Assembly: GCA_021292105.1 (NCBI GenBank)
Contig: CM037862.1
Coordinates: forward strand, 1,000,501 to 1,064,500
Origin: Anadara kagoshimensis
Taxonomy: Eukaryota > Mollusca > Bivalvia > Arcoida > Arcidae
Direction of reading: 5' to 3'
DNA: 64,000 bases
The position numbers and the translations under genes were made by a program. The notes under the pieces are model-generated. The model ran no database searches. It saw only the letters and a list, made by a program, of their open reading frames with translations, and was not told where the DNA came from. Positions 40,501 through 55,500 of the stretch are shown piece after piece (within the stretch, counting starts at the first letter, position 1; every line of letters starts with the position of its first letter).

Positions 40501-43500
40501 TTTATATTGTTTATCAAATTAAACTGTGTAAACAAGATGCCTGTCTAATCCCTACAATATCATCTGTGAAAGGTTTTGTTTGGTTTCTATGGGTTCCACA
40601 GTTAAGCCAGAAAAAACCATCTGCATTGTACAACAGATTACATAGATTGTGTCTAAATGTTATTACTTGTACATTTGTATTTCATTCCCAATTATCATCA
40701 ATCATTTATTAACCAAAATTTTATCTTTTGATATGTTCCCTAGCTTTAATCTTTTCTATGCCTAGAAAATTATATATATAAATCTTTATGTAAATATATC
40801 GGTATTGCCTCTATTGTAAATTAATTATTGACAATGGACATTCAGAGTCAAAATCTAAAAACGTAAAAAAATCTCCAATGAACTGATGTTCAATTCTGAA
40901 GCAACTTCCCTGATCAACAGCCCGAATTATCAGCACCTAGGTTGGTTTTTAATGAAACTCATTTCTTGTTTACCAGCCAGGTGAGCATTGCAGACTCTTG
41001 GGCCTCAAGTTGTACCCACTAGAAAATTATATATCGTTTCCAAGCTCCAGATGATCATTTAATCCACTGTAAACTTTGTTTAGTTAGTGACTTCTTCTCA
41101 TATCAATATATATGGAATGGCTTTACTTGTATGTTGTACTATGTAACATCAAGTCTCAAGTTCAAGTTTCAATATATGCTAATGACATGTTATATTTGTT
41201 TATAATATTTTTGATCATTGTAAAGGACTGTAGTTGACTCGCTATTCCATACACACTACAGGAAATAATTGTGTTATAAAATGTCCGGGGTGGTGGTTTA
41301 TGGTGATTGAATTTTGTATTGATTTTTTACAATCAGATAGGTATTTTCTGATACAGGTTCATCAAATATTCAACAGGTGATATATATAAAGGTAGCCTTA
41401 CAGGTAGTGTATCTAGTTTGTATATAGGCAAACAACATTGACCTGTCAGCTTGACCTTTAATTGAAGTATTTACTATAGACCAGTTCGTTTATGTATATA
41501 GAAGGCACATGTTTATTTCGTCTTCATAAAAAGAAAACTAAGCACGAACATGGTTCATGTATGAAGTTTGAATCCCAATACTACCCATGTAATGGATGAA
41601 TTCTCCTATATCAATATTCCTAATGAAAGGTCAAGAGGACAGATCAATGTTGTTTGCCTATACATCTAGCTTGTACATAAATATGTATGTACATACAATA
41701 TTATAGGAATTAATAAGTTTATGTTGACATATGAGACATGTATCAGAACTCTTGGGGTCTGAATGTCATCATGGCTTGTACAGCTTATAGACATAAAGTG
41801 TAACAAGGTCAGGTATCTTTGGTAGAAATGATTACAGGAATTTCAAAGTATAGCGATGAGTCTGTATTCTGTCTCTATATTTTAATCTTGTATCATAATG
41901 ACATGGTCACTTTTCTCCTAGGAAGGTTGTTTTGTTCTTCAGTTGGAGTGATAAAGGTTCTACTGTACTTGTATCTCATTGAGAGGTGAATAATTGTGTT
42001 TTAAGCCCAAGTCAAAATTCTTTCATTTATATTGATGTGGTCAGTTCTGAGAAGGTGGGAAGAAACCAGAGAAAACCAGTCCAATCTTCAGTGTGATTTG
42101 AACCTAAGCGTCGAGAGGCACTGTGATCTGTAAGCAGATGCTTTAGACCACTTGGCTACTCATGAGGTCGCTGTAACTGACAGAGTAACCAGTATGTGGG
42201 CTTGTTAGCTCTATCAATGTAAGTTTGTGTTTGATACCTGTTGTCTTTTATGATAAAAATAACTAGATTATCATATCGTATCTACTGTATTTGGTGTTTT
42301 TCTCGTGATCTCTAAATTTCTTATAGCTAACATCAAGGCTACATGCCAAAATCCTGTTATACAAGATATATATTGAAATAAGTTGTAATACAAGTTTTTG
42401 CAATGGATTTTTAAAATAAAATAACTACAAAAAAAGTATCAGTAGTGTCAACTCTTTTAAAAAATTGTACAGATTTTATTTTATTTTATTTTATATACCG
42501 GGTATATGCTGTTAGTTTACTTAGGAAAATAAGACTTTTAAATAACTTTACGGTTGATTAGTTTTGAACAATCAGATATATAGGTTCACAATGTAAATGT
42601 GTATTCCCTCTTTTGATGTTTATGTAGTATCTTTACCTGTTTTACCTGTTATAATTAGCAATATAAAGGACACTTAATGGGAAATATATAACGTTATGTA
42701 ACAAGAAACCATTGCTCAACTTATAATGATTGTCTTCAAAATTCTGTCTATTGTCACCATGGTAATGGATATTTTAGATTTATGGGCTGTGCAAGAGTAA
42801 GTTTAGAAAGTTTTATTTCATATAAACTGAACTACCACTCTGAAGATATAATTGGAGAAGGGTAGTCATGCAAACAATGACATTTTGCCAAGATATATTT
42901 AGAATGGTTCAATTTAAGACATAACTAACGTACATCGACATAATGTCGTCATGGTACTCCATATATTGGTATAGTCGTTAAGTATATTCTTCTAGCATGT
43001 GTTGTTTAGTGGGATCGGAAAGAAAAAATATTTTTAGACAAAACAAAACCGTTTGTGTAGGCCTAAATGAAGATTTTCATTGAAATAAACTACTTGAAAC
43101 AGCAGTGGGGTGCACCTGACGACTTTCAGACTGTGCATTCCAAAACTCGTCATCCTAGCTAACCCAATGTCGTCACTACCTTTTTCGCCTTGATTGAGTC
43201 TTTATTTATTTACTTTTCTCTTTGTATTGATTAACCACTGCGGTAGCTCAGTTTGTAGAGTGCTCGCTACGTAAGTGGGAGGTCGTTCATGGGTTCGAAC
43301 CCCGACCTGGTCTTACCCAAGACTTGAAAGTGGGTAGTGTCTGTACTTTTCGCCAAGCACACGGTTCTTTCGCATGGGAACTTAAAATAAACGAGGTCTC
43401 GTGTCACGGTGGGCTTGGTACACAAAAAACCCTGCTGTATAATGCCATCAGCGCAACACACAAGCAAAATTTCTGCACTTTCGCCTAAAGCTGGCGACGT

Positions 43501-46500
43501 ATCGAAATTAGTGTATTATGTATTATCATGCTTTGCTTTTTCTATTTTTTGGTCTTAGTTTTGCTGTCCGACATTTGTTCTTGGAGGATCTGGCTGTTTC
43601 AAGCATGTTTATTTCACTGAGCTATTCTTTTATTTTGCGGTTAACTGCATTTCTGAAAACACAATATATTTTTTAAATATCTTAAGGCAAACTTGTAGTA
43701 CACATAAAGTAACACATTATTGTGTTCTTGTTTTGAAATTACATTGGTTAGAACTTCAACGTGTATGTGAACCTCCAGTTTTGCAGAAATAGGCTTTGTT
43801 CAAAATGGTGTTCCCACTTACTCTTTTCAGATTGCCAACCTCCGCTTTATTATTATATCTCAAAACTCAGTCTATATTATTTCACTTATATCGAAACGAC
43901 TTCAGCTGGCCTAGGTAACTGACAAAAAGCAATATATCAGTTGTTCATTAATGGCAGTTACACTATGCAGTAAGGGGTCTCGAGAGTGACACGCTTAGAT
44001 CGTGAAATGGGGCATTTTAGTTGCCTTATTACGGCAGGTGCGAGAATATCAGAGATGTATTCGATTCCCAAGGGATTTTTAGTTTTTGTTTAATTGAATC
44101 TAGTTTGGCTAGTAGTGTTTGATATTATAAATATCTAAAGAACAAAATTGTATTGTTTGATTCATTCCTGACATGTATATATGTGTATATAAACTGTTTG
44201 ATTCGCTATAAAAGTTGAATTTACCAAACAAGGCCAGAAAGTGAGATTAAAAAAAACACATATCAATTTGAAATTTCACCAAACAGATATTGCCAAAACG
44301 CTTAAATCACTTATACGACTGAAAAAATGTTCTAAAAATAAAACTGAATACCGGTAATTGGCAGGATTTTAATGCAGTCTTAAAGTCGTCAGTACGCCTG
44401 AAAGTCGTCAGTCGTTTTAAAACGATATTTTTACCTTTTAACTGATGTTCTGGCCAAAGATAGACAACTCTTTATATAGTAGGAACATATTTAAAAGGGG
44501 ATATTGTGTCGTTTGGGTTGTGTACCCTTGACAAGTATGTTTGTGACCCGATCGCCCAAATGACTGTCATTCTCTGTAGTCTGTCGCCCGATATGACACA
44601 TGTACCTTTTTGATAGTGATGTCAAAGATACCAATTTTACTATGAAGAAACCTGTTACATCATATAAAGTATGTTATTGAAGTATGGAAAACATTTACCG
44701 CTTTTAAATTTTCCACTGTTCAACTTTCTTAAGAGCGATAAATAAAAATAATTTTGCAATATTCCGTGCTGACGACTTAAGGTCGGTGATGGCATTATGT
44801 CGATGTACGTTAGTTATGGTAAAGTTGCAGGAATTCATTAACATATATCACTAGTTCCTGAACTTCCTGTCATGTGTACTACAGTAAAACCTTGATTCAT
44901 TGCCACCATTTTTTGGGTCAGATTTTTAATCGGATTTGGAATAAATTTAGGCAATGCTTATTAAAAAAGCATGTGCATTCTTAATTTGATATTATAGTTT
45001 GCTGACAAATGTTTTTGAAAATAAGGAACTGATAGAATTCCATGGGTTGAGAGGATAAAAAACACAAAATTATTTTGGCTTTTTAAGAATTTTTAGAATA
45101 ATAGCTCATTTGTTTGATACTACTGTCTGACACGGACAGTAATTTATATGTTTCTCCTAGCTGCCAAGAAATATATATTGATGTTTGTTTAAATTAATAT
45201 ATTGTACATAAAGATTGTTCTCAGCTTAGACAGTTAGACAATTTGAGTTTTACCTAGCTACACATGTAAACCGACTTAAACAGATTAAACACATATATAT
45301 TAACGTTCATGTATATAAACTAATGCTCATGCTGATCATCCACAAACAAACACCGAAACAATATATATCTGTCAAAATCCAAAGAGAGTTTTATTTGTGT
45401 ATTTTTGTTGAAATTCGAACGAATAATTCATTTGAGATAATACCAGGTATACATGTACTTTTATTAATATTTAATGTTTAATTTATTTCAGGACCTCGGA
45501 AGTCATCAGCTAAGTCGAGGAAGAAGTCCAAAAAGGAACCTACACCTGCCAAAATAACTCACGAGATAGGTGTAGGTCCCAGTGAGGACGACGAAATACC
45601 AACTAACGGACTAGACAGTGAAATAACAGAAAATAAAACTGAACAAGTTAAATCTTCAGAACAAGATTCTGAAAACAAACACTCACCTGATTTAGACCAA
45701 GGAACTTCAGAAACTAACAACAAGGATTCAGTAGAAGGTGAAAATTTATCAAATAAGGAAAAAGAACCTGCAGAGAATTTAGATAAAAATACCACAGAAA
45801 GACAAGCATCTAATTCTGATATTACAGCGGAAAAACATTCAGAAAACACAGACAACACAGAGGATAAACATTCAACTAACCTTGACAATACTGAAGACAA
45901 GCATTCAGCTGAATCTAACAATTCACCAGAAAAACATTCAACAAACTCGGATAACGCAGTTGATACACATTCAGCTAACTCGGACAATACAGCTGAAAAA
46001 CATTCAGCTAACTCAGACAAAGATTCAGCCTCTACAGCTGATAAACGTTCTTCAAATTCTCGGTCTAGTTCTGGACAATTATCCCCAAGATTTCCGTCAC
46101 CAAGACGCAAAGACTCCATCAGAATGAGTCGACATCTGACAAAGGGGGAGCCAAAGAAACAGATTCTCCTGAATCAAATCCAAATAGATTTATAGGTAAG
46201 AATTTGTACATTTTATGTTCCTAATGAATTATTTCTTCAATCAAATTAAATTTGGTATAAATATTTGCAGTGTTTTTAAATGCTTGCAATTTTTTATAGT
46301 TATTTGCAAAAATAAATCTACCCTTTTGTTGAGTTAAACCTGATATAGGTTCTTCTTTAATTGTACCAATGTATGTTTCTACTTACACAGTATCCTTTTT
46401 CCATTTGCAATACAAAGTTTGGTTATTATTTCCCTTTGTTGGTACTTTCTTTTTCGAGATAGATGACAGTGGTTGCAAAATTAAAATAAAATATTAAGAA

Positions 46501-49500
46501 TTGAGGGTGTACATGCAAATGATAATATGCAAATTCATCTGGACCATTATCTACAGCTCAATAGAAAAATAAGCAATTTGAGAGACAACACCCGGCATTG
46601 TAGTCAGTTTAGATCTAGAATGTAGTCATCATGACCTAATTAAATGTATTAAAATTTACATGCTTAATGTAGTTACACCTGTTTAATATGTTTTACAGAG
46701 GGACTAGAAGAGCCAATAGTAGCTGTATCTAACAATGGATTTTCTTTACCAGAAATCACCATCATGGAGGGACAGGTATGAATAGGATCTTTGTTCACTT
46801 TCTTATAAGGATCCTTCCTTAAAGAAGAACAAATTCTTAAATATTCTTACATGATAAAATGTTATATAATATATGGTACCTCTAATGATCAAGAGACCAT
46901 CTTTGGTATAACAGTCCTTTCAAGAAATCACTCATTAAAGACAACTGCAAATGTTCTTCAAAAGATGTCTAATTTATATACATGCAACAGTATGTAATAT
47001 TTCAGATTTCACATACATACTTAAATGTATTGTGTATATGTCTCTTAAACAGTGATTTCTATAAATCCTGATGACTGTTACTTACCTTGTCCTGTCCAGG
47101 AAAAAAAACCTCTTGTTCCACACAAACATTACTGGATAGCACAAAGTTCTTTGCTTAGACCATTTAATATCTTAGCATTTTACAGCTACAGCAGCTCAAT
47201 TTGTAGAAATAGTGTCATTCCATAAATTGAAAGTCAGGTTTGATTTAGTCCTTGTCTAAGGTTTGAAAATGAATAAAGCATTATTTTTCATTTGCATTGG
47301 ATTAATACTGGTAAATATATATGTTTATGTTTATTACTTAAAAATATGTTATTTACATTTTCAGTATGTGGTGTTTGTTTATGCGAGTTCTAGTTCAAAG
47401 CTGGAAATAGTTCAGGTTGGTTATCACATTATATTTAAACTTATTGCTTGTTTTCCTTATTACCTCTGTAATAAAACGAGTCATATTATGAGACTATAAT
47501 TGCTGTATCAGCTTGTGGCCAGTAAATATGCCATAACCAATACATCAAACTATGCAAAATTTTAACAATGGTTGTCAGGTGATAATGTAGTCTAGCCACA
47601 TGGATGTCAAAACCAGTATTCAAATAAAGGGCCAGTTTGCAGATCACATCTCTCAGTCCCTAGGTTTGGATCCCACATGTGACAGATCCTAGTGAAGGAA
47701 AGTTTTTAAGTTTGTTTACAGAAGGTGTATGGGTTTTTTGGACACTCTGGTTTTCTACACCATTCCAGAACTGACCACATCCATATGAGTGAAAGAATCT
47801 TGATTTGGGCATAAAACATTGTTACTCCACTCCAATCCTCAAAGTTTCTGATTTTTATTGAGTTTTCAAACTCTTACAACCAAGGTCATATAAAGACTTT
47901 ATTTCACAGTAGTGAAGTAGTTACTATTACTGTAAACAGATTTATTTTCGCGGTGTACTAATTTTTGCTTATTTCACAATTTGATTTGATTTTAATACCA
48001 AGCGAAAATTTTATTATGCTGATTGTGTTATAGTGCATATTTTAAAAACGCGAAAATTAAACCATGGGGATATGTCTAACTTTCCTATATGGCGGAAATA
48101 AATACACATGAAATTAAATATGTTTACAGTATGTCAACCTTTTAGTTTGTTGTCAATACTTGTATCATATTTAACATGTTTAAGCTTAAGTTGTGTAAGG
48201 GTGATTGATGCATGATGGTCTTTTTTATCCTGCATAAGTGATACTTGATGCTTTTAGAAGTAGTGTATTTATTGAATGCTAATTGTGATTTTAATTTTCT
48301 TTTCTGTGTAGGTGATACATGACGGTGATAAGTTACGACCTGTGATTGGTGGATTTAGGTCATCCACAGTAGAAGTACAAGGAAATCAGTATGAACAACA
48401 GTTTAATCTGGAAGGAGAATACAAGTTTGCTTTGTAAGTTATTTACTGGATATATATATATATTCCATGTCATTCTTTAGTACATATATAATTTTTTCAA
48501 GAGAATATGGTTCCACAGCACACCTTTTGATACCCATAACATTTGGGCAGAACAACTATTCCATTATGGCATGGCATCAGTTGATGTTTTCACACAGAAT
48601 GATCTAACTATGAGAATTTTTTTACCTGAATTTTTTCCAAAACATTTCACATAAATGTCAATGAGTATTGATCACATGCTATGCAATATTTCTCATAAAT
48701 CTTGAAAATCTAGGGATTTAGTGACATCAATATTGTTTAATTATTTTCTAGTTAATGTTTGAAGAATCTTTCAAGTAGAAGACTTCCCTTGGATGGGAAT
48801 CAAATAGTTTGTAAGATCAACGAAGCTAAGAGCATTTAAATTTGAATTCATTTAATCTATTAGCAAAGTGATTGGAATACTAGAAAACTGAGTATTAGTT
48901 AAGAATAAGACACAACACGGCCCAGCAAGGGGTTAAGCCCAAAACCCTAGAACCATGCATCTACAGCTGTAAAACCTCAGAAATATATCTCCACTTATGC
49001 ATTGTCATTTTCATACAATTTATCTGTTTAACATTAAACTACTAAAATATTTATTTTCAGAACTGGCATCAGGTGTACCCCATTAAACGTTGTCGTTAAA
49101 AGACGAGTGGATTTACTAGCAGATGTCAATGATGACGGATTTAATCCAAAGATAATATATATAGATCAGGGACATTCTATAAAATGGCAGTGGAAGCAGT
49201 GTACTGTACCCCACTCTGTACAGGAAGTCAAATATATCATAGATAGATCATGCTTCAAAAAGGACGCAGAAAATGCAGCGTAAGTAAAAATACCCATGGT
49301 TATTTATGCATGGTGGTAATTTTTATTAGTTTTATTAATTGAAAAATGCAAAATTTCCCCATTTCTAGGTAACTCAAGAATGGGCAAAATTGCATAAATA
49401 ACTCCATCACAAAATGCCAACAAATCAACAAAATGATTTCACGAAAGTTTCCACAATAATAATCAAAATTACTGTAAATATTTTGATTAGGAGTTTTGTA

Positions 49501-52500
49501 AATGTATTTATTTTAGTGTGTACCAATTTTCAATTATAAAGAACTATATTTTCACAAGTTTTAGAAATTTGGCATCTACCATGATAATTTCAGATTTGAG
49601 GGAACCTATTTAGATGATTATTATTGATACTATTTGTTATATTTATAATTTCAGTAATGTTGTACGTACAGTAACAGGAAGTTACAGACAGACATTCCAG
49701 TAAGTAGTTACTGTAATACATTTGTAATTCAAATGATCTGATTCTTAGGCTCAGAAATATAAATAAAAAAGCATTATGCATATTTTAGTATGTGTACAGT
49801 GATTTTGTTTGTCTAAAACATCTCACTAAGATATGTCGTTATCCATGAGGAAGAATGACTAAAAAATTTCCCAATTTCACCCATAAAATTCCCGAAACAG
49901 AGGAGAGAGAGTTGAGTTGAGTAATGGTGTTTAACGTCCCAGTCAAGAATATTTTACTTACATGTATGTTGAGAAGTTGCTTGGTATAGGCAAAGGTGCA
50001 GAAATTTTGCCTGTGCCTTGCACTGATGACATTAGACAACAGAGTTCTTTATTGTGCTACGTCTACCGTGGATCAAACCCATGCCCTTCAATTAATGGAG
50101 CGAGCACTCTACCAACTGAGCAACTGCAGGTACACACAGGTAATACAACTGTACATTTAAAAAGAATGCAATATTTGAAAGGTAGCTACCAAAAATGTTT
50201 TATTATTTATTGGTTAAGAGCTTCATAAATGAATTGTAATTTGTGTTTGTAGGAGACCAGGATTGTATTTCTTCCAGACAGAAAGTGCTGAACTGAACAC
50301 ACCACATATATGTGTAGTACATGTCCGGGAATCACAGAGGTAAACATATACAATGTATACATGAAGCTAAATATACAGTGACATTTCAAAACAGACTTTT
50401 TAGTTTGATTTGTTTTATGTCACAGTAAAGGTTTTTTCTTTGAGACTCATTTCTAAGGTACATGTACCGGTAGTTCATTATAGAATGATATTTAAACTGG
50501 AGTATAAGAAGGAGAAAAACAACAGTATCTTACTCTAGAAATTCTCCCAAGTGAAAATTAATCTGTGATCATGTATGGAAAATGTGGTTTAAATCACCTA
50601 TAATAATTATGGAAAACATAAACTATATATTTTGAAAATGTCAGGCTGTCAAGTCTCCTATTTTTTCCTATATTTTCCTATTTTTGAATGGCCTCCTATA
50701 TTTTCCTATAATTGGCATTTTTTCCTATATTTTCCTATATTTGGCCTTAAAATGCTGTGTTGTAAGTTCTTTGATTTCTGGTTATGTGCAAACTGGCCAG
50801 TTTGAGATATCTTAGAACCCATCATATTCAGCTACATTTTTATTTCAGCATTTCCCAGGAGTAGCAGATTGTTTGTACCATCTAAAATATGGTTTACATG
50901 TTATGGGTGTCACTTTTGATAGGCAATGCACATATATATTGGACTTTAATAAGGCTTCCTATAGTTTTCACCTTGTCCGTCCGTCTGTCCGTCTGACCAT
51001 CTGTCCATCTGTCTGTCTGTCCATCCACAATTTCTTATGAACACTAAAACCCAAAAACTATATAGACTAGAGATCTGAAATTTAATATTGTGATATCTTA
51101 TTTGTGATTCAATAGTTCATATTAACATGAATTGTATATATATTTGTATACATTTCATACAAAAATACTATTTAAACTGGTGGAATTGAAGGTTTATTGT
51201 TCCTATATTTTCCTATATTTAAATTATGTATTTCCTATTTTATTTTGAAATTCCTATATAGGATTTGCGAAAAGTCACTTGACAGCCTGAAATGTATTAC
51301 CATTCACGTTTCAGGTGATTGAAAATACATGTACATGTACAAATGTTGTATATAAGGTGATAAAATCCTGTTGATATAACAAAGCTAAATACCAGTTCTG
51401 AAATGTCTAAATTATAAATCTGTAAAATTAAATTTTTAATGTTTTACATTTTCAGAGAATACCGTGTAGAGATATTAGACAGATCATTCCAACCAATGAT
51501 ATTACTGATAGAAGAAGGAGATAGAGTATGGTGGTACTGGGATAAATTCAAGGTAATCACAATTGAATGGGTACTAGATTTAACCTTGGGATAGATTGCA
51601 TAACACCAAGGGCAAGTCCAATTATATGTGAGTTTAAATGAAGATGTACATAACTATGAGAGAACAAGTAACATGAGAATCATGACAGGATATCATGAAA
51701 AAGTGTCAAACTTACTTTAATAGAAATATCTCAAAAATATCATGCTGTGTAAATAAAGTGTTTACAGTACTAAGCCTATACGCTTTTTTTTTTACCAAAT
51801 TGAATATAGACGCACATACATTTATACAGTAAAATATTAGCTTAAAACAACTTTATTTTTGTAATTTTTTTTATTTCAGTGTAAGAAAGCTCACAGTGTG
51901 TATCAGATAGAAGCACCTGCTCAAGAACACGGAGAAGAAGATCCTTATGTGGTAAGTTATATCAGAGAAAACTCTTGTGGCTGCATATTATATGTATAAG
52001 GAGGTTCCAGTAAAATTAACTATTGATTTTTTCTATAAATCACTGAAAACTATTTTATATAAAGCTTATGTTTAAATATTTGATAGTTTTTTTTAATAAA
52101 AAGAGAGAATTTTAAATATGGTATGTATTTTTATGTACTTAGAAATTAAATGTATTTCATTTTTTTTTCAGCCTATTCAAGATGGATTTAGATGGTCTGC
52201 ACCGAGGTAAGTCTATTAAAATGTTATGTAATGGAGTGGAATAGTATTACCTTATCCCCCAGTCAAATTGTTTTCATTTATATCAAGACGATCAGTTCTG
52301 AGATGGTGGGGAAAAACAGAGTATCAAGAGGATCATAAACCTTCAGCAAGTAAACCGACAAACTGTCCCACACTAGGATCTGCCAGAGTAGGATTCAAAC
52401 CCGCTGTGATCCATAATGGAGCTTTTTAGCCCTCTGACATGTTTGTAGCTTAGTTTAGTTTTGGTTTTAATATCGCATTTTGATATTAAAATAACAACAT

Positions 52501-55500
52501 CTTTCCAAGAAAAGAGTCATTTCATACCATTTGATTTCTACCAATTTGGTTATGTTTTGTATTTTGTACATTTCAGTAAGCAAGGTCTCATGTCGTATGA
52601 GTTCTACCAGCCTGGAGTATATTATTTCTCGGATCAGAATTTCCAGGAAGCAGCTGAGTATATTGGGACCATTATTGTCAAACCAAAACAGAAGGAACAC
52701 TACATCAACTTAACAGATAAAGGATTTGAACAAGGTAAAACAAGGGTTAAATTGCCTTCATATGCCTGATGAACATCTACAATAAATTAGGCTTGTTGAA
52801 GTAGTAGAATTCATTTGTTTGGAACACTAACCTTACTCATTTGTGATATACATATATATATATGTACACTAATATTTTGACTTATGATATATTATTAAAT
52901 GAATGTTTGGCCCTATACCATGTTTACACTTTTATTTGACAGGTCAGCATACCCAGTGTTGAACATTTACATGTTTAGTCTTTTAATTTCCAACTTTCAT
53001 CGGCTGGGGACATGTATTGCTTGCAATACTGATTTTAAGCTTGTTTCCCTTGTATTGAGAGGTTAGATAAGGAATGTTGAGCAAGAGTGCTCAAAGAAAG
53101 CCGCTGACTTTCTGCAATATGTGGAATTTCTCGTCCAAGTGAGAATAGATTCACACCTAGGAGATAAGAGCCATTGTGATAACTGTTTACTGCCATAGTA
53201 AATCCCCATAAGGATTTTGAAAAGCTTTGCATTTTATTTTCTGACTGAGATGGTATGTACTTTGGTGTTTATTAATTATGGCAAAATGCATACTTCACAA
53301 CAGTATATGACATATTAGTTTTCATATCAAAAAGGTTGACAAACTAGTGCTATGCCAGACATGAATTAAACATTAATAAGCTGGTGCTTTGCTACTCAGC
53401 CACAGAGGTACCCATATTTTTTATTGAATGTCTATTTAACAATTTACCATTTAAAAACAAGACATATTGTTTATATCTAGTTTATTATTACATTTTCAGA
53501 TGTAGTTTATTGCCAGACTGGAGATAGAGTTTGGTTTCAGTGGGATGCCAAACAATTCATAAAAGACAAACAATATTTTACAATCAGAGAAATAGAAAAA
53601 TGTTTAAATCCCACATCAAAGAAACCAGCAACACCAGAGAGAGATGGTATGTATTATTATACAGTCTAAACCGTATTTCACACTTTAGTAAAGCTCTTTA
53701 TCAAGGACAACATCAATGCACTGTATTATTGCTTTATTGCAAATTTCCAAATATTTTTGTACATCATTGCAGAGAGAGAGAGCGAGAGTGATTGTGATTG
53801 ACGTAATATATGCCTTGATATCACTTATATCTATAGCATGTACTTCTAAGGCTCAATTCACTTTAACATGTGCTATATATACACCAGTATACACTTCAAT
53901 TCACTTTAAACACAACATGTGCTTTGTATACATAAGGTGTAGTAGATAATAATACCCAATACCCTGCGTAGATACAAAGTTATACCCGGTCAAAAATGTT
54001 CCATGTCCATACAAATTTGATATATGAATTAAAAGTTCCACATTTGACCATTACATACCGGCCCCTTAATTGTTTCACCAACAATTATTTAAAAATAATC
54101 AAATGGTAAAATTATCTTAGACAATTTAAGTACATATCTTAACCTTACCTAGGCAATAAATAAGAACTGAAAATTTATCAATATTCAAAAAGTCATATTT
54201 TACCACAACACATCAATAGAGTCAATTATGCTTCTAAAATTTTGCAAAGTTTTGAAATTGGTCTTGTCAGTATCCCAGACGCTGTTTTTAGTTTCACGAC
54301 TCGAACTTGTCCCTGATCATCTTTGAAAACTTCAATGATTCTACCCATGTTCCATAAATTCCGTGGAGTATTTTCAACGATTAAGACAATGTCATTTATT
54401 TTAACATTTTCGTTTTTGTCGTTCCACTTTTGTCGTATTTGTAACAGAGGTAAGTATTCTTTCGTCCAACGTCGCCAAAACAGATCTGCAAGATATTGAA
54501 TTTGTCGCCACCTCCTACGTACATAATTATCGGATTTGTCAAACAGTCCTGGTGGAAAGTGTTCTCCAGCTTTTAACAAAAGTAAATGATTCGGAGTGAG
54601 GACTTCTAAATCATTAACAGAATTTGTTGCTTCCGTCAACGGTCTGCCGTTTAAGATTGCTTCGACTTCACAAAACAGTGTTTGTAGTCCCTCGTCGTCC
54701 AACTTGATACTTTGTTCCTGCGTAACTGAATATAGTACCTTCCTAATAGATCGGATTAAACGCTCCCATACTCCACCAAAATGGGAAGCCGCAGGAGGAT
54801 TAAATTCCCATTTAATCCCTTGTTGTACCAAATAATTGTTTAATCTGTTTAAATTCCATCTTTCTATTTCTAATTTGAGTTCCCTTTCCGCGCTCACAAA
54901 ATTTGTGCCGTTATCTGTTCGGATAGATTTGGGTACTCCTCGTCGAGCAATAAATCTCCTAATTGCGTTGATACAGGAATCAGTGTCTAGTGAATGTGCC
55001 ACTTCCAAATGGAGTGCACGGGATGATAAACATGTGAAAATCACGCCGTACCGCTTTACTTGACTCCTAGCTCTTTTTACGTAGAATGGACCGAAAAAAT
55101 CTATACCAATATTCGTGAATGGGGAAACATCTGATTGAAGCCTTTCCGATGGCAAATCTGCCATTTTTTTTTTTCGGGTAAACCCTGATATTTCTTGCAT
55201 GTAACACACTTTGATAACATACGTTTAATCAGAGAATTCATGCCAATGATCCAGTATTTTTGTCGCAGATTAGCGAGTATGGAATTTTTACCTAAATGTC
55301 CATTTTTCCTGTGTACACTTTCAACTAACAGTTTTGAAACTTGCGACTCTTTCGGTAAAACTATAGGATACTTTGCTTCAAACAACAGGTCAGACTTTCG
55401 TAATCGTCCCCCAGATCGTATAATTCCATCCTTCATAAAAACATTCATTTGATACAACTTTGAAGACTTTTTCACATTCTCTGATGGCTCCTTTGATAAT

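Noticed and set aside
43236..43310. Possible tRNA gene with A and B boxes
   Set aside because: It is the head of a SINE A copy; the family body follows and no clean cloverleaf acceptor stem was found.
45559..46119. 186-codon minus-strand frame rich in Leu, Ser and Glu
   Set aside because: Mirror of exon 2 of the plus-strand gene, which has splice sites, phase fit and repeat structure.
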